Assembly (NCBI GenBank): GCA_021202895.1
Contig: JAJQCE010000017.1
Location: forward strand, 1 to 43,536
DNA length: 43,536 nucleotides
Direction: 5' to 3'
Source: Ruminococcus sp.
Lineage (GTDB): Bacteria > Bacillota > Clostridia > Oscillospirales > Ruminococcaceae
A program made the translations under genes and the position numbers. The notes under the pieces were generated by a model that ran no database searches, had not been told where the DNA came from, and saw only the letters and a program-made list of their open reading frames with translations. This document shows positions 35,617-43,536 of this stretch, piece after piece (within the stretch, counting starts at the first letter, position 1; the number at the start of each line of letters is the position of its first letter).

Positions 35617-35976
35617 ATGTTATTTTCTGAGGTTTTAAAGGAAAGCTCACAGTTTTCAAGCTGTTTTAAAAAGGGAAGATATATTTTCTGCGGCTTTGTA
35701 ACGGTTTATTATATTGCTAACGGGCTTGAAATTAACAGAGTCGGGATAAGCGTATCTAAGAAGGTATTTAAGAGAGCTGTTGACAGAAACAGGGCAAAGA
35801 GAATTATAAGAGCCGCATACAGACTTAACGAGAGCAAATTTGAAAGAGGCTATGATATTGTTTTTGCGGTAAGGAAAGATATAGACGGAAAAAAAACGCA
35901 GGACATTGAGAAAATCCTGACAAAGGTAATTAAGGATATAAACGTTCATTCGGTAAAAAAAAATGAATCCGATTAA
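35617..35976 (+). CDS. rnpA: Ribonuclease P protein component
   Basis: Protein subunit of RNase P, which trims tRNA 5' leaders. This 119-residue protein has the RNR signature helix KRAVDRNRAKRIIRAAYR and the central NRVGISVSKKVFKRA strand. The ribosome site is weak (GGGTAA). An unusually long 221-base spacer separates it from rpmH. It overlaps yidD by 14 bases. Confidence 0.96.
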   Translation: MLFSEVLKESSQFSSCFKKGRYIFCGFVTVYYIANGLEINRVGISVSKKVFKRAVDRNRAKRIIRAAYRLNESKFERGYDIVFAVRKDIDGKKTQDIEKILTKVIKDINVHSVKKNESD

Positions 35977-36256
35977 GAAGCTTTCAAGTGCTGCAGCTAA
36001 TTTATTTATTGCGCCTATACGCTTTTACAGGAAATTTATCAGTCCGTGGACACCAAGAAGCTGCAGGTACTGTCCGAGCTGTTCGCAGTATGCGATTGAG
36101 GCTTACAAAATGCATGGAGTATTCTGGGGTTCGGTGCTGACTGCATGGAGAATACTAAGATGCAATCCATGGAGCGAGGGCGGAATTGACCACGTTCCGC
36201 AGAAAATAACTAGAGAATATTTTAAAAAGAAAAAAAAGCGTCATGAAAAAGGCTGA
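35963..36256 (+). CDS. yidD: Membrane protein insertion efficiency factor YidD
   Basis: A 97-residue protein of the YidD family (FYRKFISPWTPRSCRYCPSCSQYAIEAYKMHGVFWGSVLTAWRILRCNPWSEGGIDHVP), with the conserved Cys residues and HVP end. It aids YidC-dependent insertion at the inner face of the membrane. It overlaps rnpA by 14 bases and ends in a Lys-rich tail. A 128-base gap with an inverted-repeat element separates it from yidC. Confidence 0.96.
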   Translation: MNPIKKLSSAAANLFIAPIRFYRKFISPWTPRSCRYCPSCSQYAIEAYKMHGVFWGSVLTAWRILRCNPWSEGGIDHVPQKITREYFKKKKKRHEKG

Positions 36257-36296
36257 GGAAAAAAACTGAGCCAGTGTTGAACAAGGTTTAATATAA

Positions 36297-36365
36297 GGGT
36301 ATTTCTAAAAATTCTTGTCGTACATCTTTGCCACATCTGCACTGCAACGGTTTTTAGAGACACCC
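36297..36365. repeat. MITE-like inverted-repeat element between yidD and yidC
   Basis: A 69-bp element bounded by imperfect terminal inverted repeats, GGGTATTTCTAAAAA (36297-36311) and TTTTTAGAGACACCC (36351-36365), 13 of 15 bases matching. It carries no ORF. The GGGTGTCTC-type end resembles ends of some insertion sequences, an inference from memory. Flanking TAA and ATAA hint at a short duplication but are too AT-rich to be sure. Confidence 0.5.
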
Positions 36366-36384
36366 ATAATAAGAGGAATTAAGA

Positions 36385-37752
36385 ATGGGACTTATGAAAA
36401 TACTTGCGATACCGTTCGGCTACCTGATGAAGGGCTGCTATATTTTAGTAAAAAACTACGGTATTGCGCTGCTTTTGTTTACTCTTATAACAAGGCTGAT
36501 AACTCTGCCGCTTAACATCAAGCAGCAAAAAAGCACAACGAGCATGACTATGCTCCAGCCTGAGATAGAGAAAATTAAGAAAAAATACGGAAAAAATCAG
36601 GATAAGGTCAACGAGGAAACGATGAAGCTTTATGCTGAAAATAACATCAAGCCGACAATGGGCTGTCTGCCGATGATTATTTCGCTCGTGATACTCTATG
36701 CGCTGATTCCTGTAGTTTACGGACCGCTGACCTATATAAGCGATGCGGACGACGACAATATTTCAGCTGATTCAACGCTGCTTGCAAACCTTTACACGAT
36801 AAGCACGGAGGTTGACACTGACGACAGAAGCATTGAAACGTTGCTTGAGGAAATTGTCAGCGATTCAAGCGAGGAGCTTAGCGATGAGGAAAAGGCGCAG
36901 GCTCTGGGAGAGGTGCTTTCTGACAGCGAAAGCTACAGCGAGTCAGCGGAGGTGCTGGAGGGTCTGACTGACGCTGAGGCGGACAGGCTTTTGTTGGCTT
37001 TTGTTCAGTATGACGGACTGGACAGCTTTGTCACCGATTCGGATAATTTCACACAGAATCTGATGAGCTCAAGCTACGGACCTGAGGTGCTGCTGTTTAA
37101 CTTTGAAACCAAGGCGGATGGAAAGTATTTAGGCGTACTCAACGACGATGTGCAGCAGGCGATAAAGGAAATTGACTATTCGGCGTTCGGGCTTAGTCTT
37201 GGCAAAATTCCGAGCAAGAGCGACGCTACTGTAGTTATACCGTTTATCTCGTTTGTTTTGCAGTTGGCGAGCATGATAATCTCGCAGATTTTCTCAAGGA
37301 GAAATAATCCCGATGTCAAGATGAATATGTCGATGATGGTGATGCTGTTCGCTATGCCGCTGTTTTCACTGTATATCGGCTTTAGGTTTCCGTGTGCGCT
37401 GGGTATTTACTGGAGCTATTCGTCGATGTTCAGCGTTTTCCAGGTTATATTCTTGAACATTTTCTACTCGCCTGCTAAAATCAGGGAGCTGGTGGAAAAG
37501 GATATTGCGAAGAACAAAGAGAAGCGTAAGAAAAAGGGTCCGTCTATGATGGAGATGGCGCTTGAGGTGAGAAACGAGCAGGCGGCGAATAAGAAAATCG
37601 AGGAGAAGCCGCAGGAGGATGAGGACGAAGAAGAAGACGGCGAGGAGAAGAAGCTTACGAAGGTTCAGTTGAAGGAGCTTAACAGACAAAAGCTTAACGA
37701 AGCAAGAAAACGCTATGCTGAAAAGTACGGCGACGAATACAAAGAGGATTAA
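36385..37752 (+). CDS. yidC: Membrane protein insertase YidC
   Basis: Inserts and folds membrane proteins with or without SecYEG. This 455-residue protein has the conserved first core helix with its groove Arg (LLFTLITRLITLPL, Arg37), KYGKNQDKVNEETMKLYAENNIKP in the cytosolic loop, GCLPMIISLVILYAL, and the C-terminal core (FPCALGIYWSYSSMFSVFQ). Between the second and third core helices (about 118-283) there is a long acidic Asp/Ser/Glu-rich segment, far longer than the usual outer loop. The tail is Lys/Glu-rich, as in YidC2-like proteins. It ends 19 bases before jag. Confidence 0.95.
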   Translation: MGLMKILAIPFGYLMKGCYILVKNYGIALLLFTLITRLITLPLNIKQQKSTTSMTMLQPEIEKIKKKYGKNQDKVNEETMKLYAENNIKPTMGCLPMIISLVILYALIPVVYGPLTYISDADDDNISADSTLLANLYTISTEVDTDDRSIETLLEEIVSDSSEELSDEEKAQALGEVLSDSESYSESAEVLEGLTDAEADRLLLAFVQYDGLDSFVTDSDNFTQNLMSSSYGPEVLLFNFETKADGKYLGVLNDDVQQAIKEIDYSAFGLSLGKIPSKSDATVVIPFISFVLQLASMIISQIFSRRNNPDVKMNMSMMVMLFAMPLFSLYIGFRFPCALGIYWSYSSMFSVFQVIFLNIFYSPAKIRELVEKDIAKNKEKRKKKGPSMMEMALEVRNEQAANKKIEEKPQEDEDEEEDGEEKKLTKVQLKELNRQKLNEARKRYAEKYGDEYKED

Positions 37753-37771
37753 GAGAGAAAGGATGAGTGAA

Positions 37772-38569
37772 ATGAAAGAGAATTTCACTGCCGCCACAGT
37801 TGAAGAGGCAAAGAAAATGGCAGCTGAGAGCTTTGGCGTAGAGCTTGAAAGTATTGAATTTACTGTGATTGAAGAGCCGAAAAAGACGCTGTTTGGCAAG
37901 CTTAAGGGAGATGCTGTAGTTCAGGCTGAGTATAATCCGCCGACAAAGAGAGATGTTGCGGTGAAGTACATTACAGACGTGCTTACCGCTATGGGAATTG
38001 AAAATTTAAGCGTTGAGGCGACCGAAACGGAGGATGAGCTTAGTCTTGAGATTAACGGCGATGACTTTGACAAGGTTGTCGGCAAAAAGGGCGAGATTCT
38101 GGACGCTTTGCAGTATCTTTCCTCACTTGTATGCAACAAGATTGACAGAGAGTATTACAGAATAAGCACAGACAGCAGCGGCTTCAGAGAAAGGCGCAAA
38201 GCTACGCTTGAAAAGGTTGCGCTTAAGTACGCAAACAATGCGAAGAGAGCGTCAAAGACGCTTTCGCTTGAGCCTATGAATCCGTATGAGAGAAGAATTA
38301 TTCACGCTAAGATTTCAGAAATTGAAGGAGTAACCTCACGCTCGGTGGGCGAGGAGCCTTACAGAAAGGTGCTGATTTGTCCGACAGAGAAGAGATATAA
38401 TTCAAGAGGCGGCAAGGGCAGAGGCGGCTACAGGAAAAACAGCGGCAGACCGAACAACAGACGTCAGTCGGACAGCTATGCGACAAGTTTTGAAAAGGAG
38501 TACAAGAAGCCAAAGCCTGAGGACGATATGGATTTAGGCTCGGGACTTTACGGAAAAATTGAATTTTAA
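37772..38569 (+). CDS. jag: RNA-binding protein Jag (KhpB/EloR-like)
   Basis: A 265-residue cytoplasmic RNA-binding protein. An N-terminal Jag_N domain (AATVEEAKKMAAESFGVELESIEFTVIEEPKK) is followed by a KH domain (ISEDELSLEINGDDF..VGKKGEILDALQYLSSLV) and an R3H domain (SLEPMNPYERRIIHAKISEIEGVTSRSVGEEPYRKVLI), then an Arg/Gly-rich tail that could add RNA affinity. In Firmicutes it acts with KhpA in cell elongation and division control. I use the ATG at 37772, with AAAGG nine bases before; the ATG at 37763 abuts that site. A strong terminator follows. Confidence 0.93.
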   Translation: MKENFTAATVEEAKKMAAESFGVELESIEFTVIEEPKKTLFGKLKGDAVVQAEYNPPTKRDVAVKYITDVLTAMGIENLSVEATETEDELSLEINGDDFDKVVGKKGEILDALQYLSSLVCNKIDREYYRISTDSSGFRERRKATLEKVALKYANNAKRASKTLSLEPMNPYERRIIHAKISEIEGVTSRSVGEEPYRKVLICPTEKRYNSRGGKGRGGYRKNSGRPNNRRQSDSYATSFEKEYKKPKPEDDMDLGSGLYGKIEF

Positions 38570-38575
38570 AAATAC

Positions 38576-38612
38576 AAAGGGCGAGGGCTTTGCTTTCGCC
38601 CTTTAGTTTTGT
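38576..38612 (+). terminator. Intrinsic terminator after jag
   Basis: AAAGGGCGA (38576-38584) pairs perfectly with TCGCCCTTT (38596-38604), then TAGTTTTG. It ends the rpmH-to-jag transcript. Confidence 0.8.
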
Positions 38613-38630
38613 GAAATTTAAAAAAAGGGC

Positions 38631-38659
38631 TTGATTTTGTGTAGAATATGTGATACAAT
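38631..38659 (+). promoter_or_regulatory. yfhO promoter
   Basis: -35 TTGATT (38631-38636) and -10 TACAAT (38654-38659), spaced by 17 bases, follow the jag terminator. Confidence 0.55.
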
Positions 38660-38703
38660 TGTAGAGTAGACAATAGAAATATAATTTTTAAGGTGGAACA
38701 TAT

Positions 38704-41283
38704 ATGAGAACATCAAGGCTTGAATACGGCGAAAAAAAGAGCGATTTAAAGACGTTGGGGATACTGTTTTTGGTGTCCTTTGTCGGCATGATGCTTTCGT
38801 TTTTGCCGACTATGATAAGAAACGGCGGGATTTTTCTCTATTACGGAGATTTCAACTCGCAGCAGATGATGTTTTACTATCACGCTAATGAGATGGTGCG
38901 AGAGGGGAGCTTCGGCTGGGACTGGGGAACCGATTTAGGATCTAACTTTATCGGCTCATATTCCTTTTACCTGCTAGGAAGTCCGTTTTTTTGGTTAAGC
39001 ACGCTGTTTCCTCTTAATGCGGTGAAGTATCTGATACCCTGGTTGCTTGCGCTGAAAACCTCTGTTGCGGCGGTGAGTGCTTACGCATACATTCGCAGGT
39101 TTGTTGAAAGTCCTAACTCGGCTTTTGTCGGAGCTATGCTTTATGCCTATTCAGGCTTTCAGGTTTACAATGTGTTCTTTAACCACTTCCATGACGTCAC
39201 GGCGTTCTTCCCACTGCTGCTGCTCTCCTTTGAACAGCTCACGCAGGATAAGCGCAGAGGCGTATTTGCGGTATGTGTCGGACTTTGCGCGGCGATAAGC
39301 TACTTCTTCTTTGTCGGCGAAGTGGTGTTTATGGTGATCTATTTCTTTATCCGCTGCATGGACGAGGATTTTGAGATGAACTTTAAAACCTTCGGCTCAA
39401 TTATCTTTGAAGCGGTTCTCGGAGTGGGGCTGTCCTGTATTATACTTTTGCCAGCGGTTTACGATGTAATTACAAATCCAAGACTTGAATCAAGGCTTTA
39501 CGGTACGAATATGATAGTTTACAGCGACAACAAGAGAATTGCGAGAATTATACAGGCGTTCTTTATGATGTCGGATATGCCGGCTAGAACAAATATTCTT
39601 GAATCTGACACAGCGAGATGGGCATCTATCGCAGGCTACCTGCCGATGTTCTCGATGGCGGGAGTTATAGCGTACTTAAGGGATAAAATCAAAAGCTGGG
39701 CGTCCAAGCTTGTTATTGTCAGCGGCATTATGATGTGCATACCAATACTCAACTCGATTTTCGTAGCGTTTAACGGCAGCTACTACGCCAGATGGTACTA
39801 TATGCCGATAATGATAATGTGCTTTATGACTGCCAAGATGCTTGATGAGGATCCTGATAAGCTAAAGAAGGGCTTTATTCCGACAGCCGTTATCGCAGGA
39901 GTATTTTTGGTGACGGGAATTTTGCCGCAGGAGATTGACGGAGAGGTTGTATGGGGACAGAATTACCAGTACAAGGAGCTTTACATAATCCAGCTTATCG
40001 TAACGCTGGTGCTTACTATTGTGCTTGGAATTATAGTTTACGCTCTGCCGAGAGGGCGCAATTTTGGCAGGATAGTGTCAGGCACGACTGCGGCGGCTTG
40101 TATTATCACAATGTTTGCGGGAGTAAATTTCGGTGCGGTTCAGGACGGAAACCATGACGAATATATAGAGTACGCAATTAACGGCAGTGACAATCTGGAC
40201 ATGGACGAGCTTGACGAGGCAAGCGATGTAAACGACCTTTACGAGGACAACACATTTTTCAGGATTGACACCTCCGCAAGCGTGGACAACTGGTGTATGT
40301 ACTGGGGCTTGTCGTCAATGAGAACCTTTCATAGCGTAGTACCCTCTTCGATAATGGAATTTTACACCTCAATCGGACAGACAAGAGATGTAGCCTCAAG
40401 AATGGACACGGATTTGTATGCGCTGAGAAGCCTTTTCTCGGTAAGGTATTATTTTAATAGAGCAAGTGATGATAGTGAACCATCGCAGACAATATCAAAT
40501 TTAGTTGGATTTACATATCTTGACACTCAAAACGACTTTGACATTTACGAAAATCAGTACTGGATACCGATGGGATTTACCTACGACTACTACACTGACG
40601 ATGATGTTATTCAGGACACGGAGGAAACAAAGCGACCGAACGTGCTGCTTCAGGCGGTGGTGCTTGAGAGCGAGCAGATAGCTAAATATGCGGATATTTT
40701 GGAGGAATATGAACAGACAAGCAAGTCGCTTTCCGACGCTAAATTTATGGAGGTTTGCGAGGAGAAGCGAAGCGAGGGCAACTGCTGCTACTACTTCAGC
40801 GAAAGCTCGGAGGGCTTTGAGGCGAAGATAAATTTAGATTCAGAGAAGCTGCTGTTTTTCTCAGTGCCTTATGAGGACGGCTGGAGCGCTACCATCAACG
40901 GTGAAGAGGTTGAAATTGAAAGGGTAAGCTACGGCTTTATGGCAGTAAGGTGCGTTGAAGGCGAAAACGAAATAGTGTTCAGCTATGAAACGTCAGGTCT
41001 TTCAATCGGAAAGGCGATTACTGCGGCTTCGGCAGGAGTGTTAGTCGTTTACATTGTTGTCGGAATTATTTACGATAGGTTTAAAAAGCGCAGGGTCAGC
41101 GCAAACGGAAAGCTTATTAGTCAAAATACTAACAGTGAGCCGATAGATGAAATTCCAAGCCAAAAGGCGGCGCAATATTTTGAGGACGTGATTATTTCAC
41201 CTGAGAGTGTGGAAAAGCTTAAGGATGCGCAGTCGGACATCTGGAAAGAAAACAATGACGAGGACAAGGGGGAGAATGAGTAA
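38704..41283 (+). CDS. YfhO-family membrane protein
   Basis: An 859-residue polytopic membrane protein of the bacterial YfhO family, which includes proteins linked to lipid-linked sugar modification of cell-wall polymers such as lipoteichoic acid. Many hydrophobic segments fill residues about 20-480, with an extracellular loop between helices carrying GDFNSQQMMFYYHANEM. A large extracytoplasmic domain (about 500-770) ends with the family-typical FSVPYEDGWSATINGEEVEIERVSYGFMAVRC. A last helix at about 780-800 precedes a charged tail. The exact sugar substrate is unknown. The stop codon overlaps the nudix gene start (TAATG). AAGGTGG precedes the ATG. Confidence 0.85.
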   Translation: MRTSRLEYGEKKSDLKTLGILFLVSFVGMMLSFLPTMIRNGGIFLYYGDFNSQQMMFYYHANEMVREGSFGWDWGTDLGSNFIGSYSFYLLGSPFFWLSTLFPLNAVKYLIPWLLALKTSVAAVSAYAYIRRFVESPNSAFVGAMLYAYSGFQVYNVFFNHFHDVTAFFPLLLLSFEQLTQDKRRGVFAVCVGLCAAISYFFFVGEVVFMVIYFFIRCMDEDFEMNFKTFGSIIFEAVLGVGLSCIILLPAVYDVITNPRLESRLYGTNMIVYSDNKRIARIIQAFFMMSDMPARTNILESDTARWASIAGYLPMFSMAGVIAYLRDKIKSWASKLVIVSGIMMCIPILNSIFVAFNGSYYARWYYMPIMIMCFMTAKMLDEDPDKLKKGFIPTAVIAGVFLVTGILPQEIDGEVVWGQNYQYKELYIIQLIVTLVLTIVLGIIVYALPRGRNFGRIVSGTTAAACIITMFAGVNFGAVQDGNHDEYIEYAINGSDNLDMDELDEASDVNDLYEDNTFFRIDTSASVDNWCMYWGLSSMRTFHSVVPSSIMEFYTSIGQTRDVASRMDTDLYALRSLFSVRYYFNRASDDSEPSQTISNLVGFTYLDTQNDFDIYENQYWIPMGFTYDYYTDDDVIQDTEETKRPNVLLQAVVLESEQIAKYADILEEYEQTSKSLSDAKFMEVCEEKRSEGNCCYYFSESSEGFEAKINLDSEKLLFFSVPYEDGWSATINGEEVEIERVSYGFMAVRCVEGENEIVFSYETSGLSIGKAITAASAGVLVVYIVVGIIYDRFKKRRVSANGKLISQNTNSEPIDEIPSQKAAQYFEDVIISPESVEKLKDAQSDIWKENNDEDKGENE

Positions 41284-41819
41284 TGTACAGCGAAGAGAAA
41301 ACGCTTTCGAGCGAGCAGCTTTTTGACGGCAGGGTAGTTAAGCTGTTTAAAGACGAGGTGGAGCTTGACAATGGGCATAGGACGATAAGGGAGCTGATTA
41401 AGCATCCTGGCGGAGTGTGTGTGCTTGCGCTTGACGATGAGGAAAATGTGTATTTAGTCAAGCAGTTTCGCTATCCGTTTAAGAAAGCACTGTATGAGCT
41501 GCCTGCTGGAAAGCTTGAGGAGGGCGAGAGCCATCTTGAGTGCGGAATAAGAGAGCTTAAGGAGGAAACGGGTGCGACAGCGCAGAGCATTGAATACTTA
41601 GGCTGCATATATCCGACTGTAGCATATGACACGGAGATTATACATATGTACCTTGCGAGAGGCTTAAGCTTCGGAGAGCAGAGCCTTGACGAGGGAGAAT
41701 TTCTTGATGTGATAAAGCTACCGTTTGAAAGGGCTTTTGAAATGGCGATGTCGGGAGAGCTGCCTGACGCAAAGACGCAGACTGCGATTTTAAAGACAAA
41801 GCTGCTGTTGGGTAAATGA
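41283..41819 (+). CDS. nudF: NUDIX hydrolase, ADP-ribose pyrophosphatase-like
   Basis: A 178-residue NUDIX enzyme. The box GX5EX7REUXEEXGU is intact as AGKLEEGESHLECGIRELKEETGA; the N-terminal domain contributes VVKLFKDEVELDNGHRTIRE and the QFRYPFKKALYELPAGK segment, as in ADP-ribose pyrophosphatases. It hydrolyses ADP-ribose or related nucleoside diphosphates with Mg2+. It starts inside the yfhO stop (one-base overlap), a coupled pair, though no functional link to YfhO is evident. Confidence 0.9.
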   Translation: MYSEEKTLSSEQLFDGRVVKLFKDEVELDNGHRTIRELIKHPGGVCVLALDDEENVYLVKQFRYPFKKALYELPAGKLEEGESHLECGIRELKEETGATAQSIEYLGCIYPTVAYDTEIIHMYLARGLSFGEQSLDEGEFLDVIKLPFERAFEMAMSGELPDAKTQTAILKTKLLLGK

Positions 41820-41832
41820 AACGCAGAGAATC

Positions 41833-41871
41833 AGAGCGTGTTCGCATACATAGTTTATGTGAATACGCTCT
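41833..41871. repeat. Strong inverted repeat between nudF and guaB
   Basis: AGAGCGTGTTCGCATA (41833-41848) and TATGTGAATACGCTCT (41856-41871) match at 14 of 16 positions and form G-U-tolerant pairs around a 7-base loop. No T-run follows, so it is not a standard terminator. Confidence 0.6.
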
Positions 41872-41899
41872 AGTACACAAATTATTCAGAGAAATTTAA

Positions 41900-41928
41900 T
41901 TGACATTGTAAGCGAAAAGGTGTAAACT
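41900..41928 (+). promoter_or_regulatory. guaB promoter
   Basis: A perfect -35 TTGACA (41900-41905) and -10 TAAACT (41923-41928), 17 bases apart, about 52 bases before the chosen guaB start. I see no riboswitch core in the short leader. Confidence 0.6.
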
Positions 41929-41946
41929 AGAAAAAATACACTATGA

Positions 41947-43458
<1,512 letters not shown>

Positions 43459-43479
43459 GTTAAAATTGAATTTGAAACC

Positions 43480-43506
43480 AAAGCGGATAGCAATATCCGC
43501 TTTTTT
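43480..43506 (+). terminator. Intrinsic terminator after guaB
   Basis: AAAGCGGATA-GCAA-TATCCGCTTTTTT: a GC-rich stem with a 4-base loop and six T residues at the end. Confidence 0.85.
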
Positions 43507-43536
43507 GCACCTGATAAAGTAAAAAGAAATAAGTAT

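Noticed and set aside
35330-35659. 109-codon minus-strand ORF across rpmH, its spacer and rnpA
   Set aside because: Antisense to rpmH and the rnpA start; no family pattern or ribosome site.

Overview
The window is the replication-origin region of a low-to-moderate GC Firmicute, most likely a spore-forming member of class Clostridia (Ruminococcaceae/Oscillospiraceae type). This rests on the dnaA-dnaN-yaaA-recF-remB-gyrB-gyrA block, the divergent rpmH-rnpA-yidD-yidC-jag block, a SleB-like spore cortex hydrolase, AGGAGG-type ribosome binding sites and many TTG/GTG starts. Protein assignments come from recognisable family motifs; no database search was possible.

Layout, left to right. 1-7.6 kb: accessory genes, mostly on the + strand (SleB-like hydrolase, a small hypothetical, a ribbon-helix-helix protein, an MFS transporter, a MraY-like glycosyl-phosphate transferase, a type I pullulanase), with guaA on the minus strand. 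7.6-10.6 kb: a minus-strand cluster (YfcE-like phosphoesterase, XRE regulator, glmU and a hypothetical gene broken by a +1 frame change at a CTTTGAC heptamer). 10.7-11.7 kb: three small unknown + strand genes. 11.7-15.5 kb: DUF1385-prmC-recA-recX. 15.6-22.7 kb: parA-parB-serS-mnmG-rsmG-mnmE, all transcribed leftward, with a perfect parS site inside rsmG. 23-23.8 kb: a second, oppositely oriented ParB-family gene followed at once by a second parS-like site. 23.9-34.6 kb: dnaA, dnaN, yaaA, recF, remB, gyrB, a membrane protein with a YcxB-like C-terminus, and gyrA. 34.6-35.3 kb: AT-rich spacer with the dnaA and rpmH promoters back to back. 35.3-43.5 kb: rightward genes rpmH, rnpA, yidD, yidC, jag, yfhO, nudF and guaB.

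Nearly all housekeeping genes point away from the 33-35 kb region, as expected for leading-strand coding on two replichores diverging from oriC. Replication initiation (DnaA, DnaN, RecF, gyrase), origin segregation (ParA, ParB, a ParB paralogue, two parS sites), tRNA modification (MnmE/MnmG), rRNA methylation (RsmG) and membrane protein insertion (YidC, YidD, Jag) are thus clustered around the origin.

The most unusual signals are: (i) I found no canonical TTATCCACA DnaA box in either origin spacer, but about eleven near copies of a 9-mer, (G/T)GTT(T/G)AAA(G/A), lie between dnaA and dnaN, alongside a DnaA whose DNA-reading loop is Asn-His-Ser-Thr rather than Asp-His-Thr-Thr; (ii) the second ParB with its own parS; (iii) the prfB-like CTTTGAC frameshift site; (iv) a pullulanase with no ATG/GTG/TTG at its expected start; (v) a structured leader before rpmH; and (vi) a MITE-like inverted repeat between yidD and yidC.
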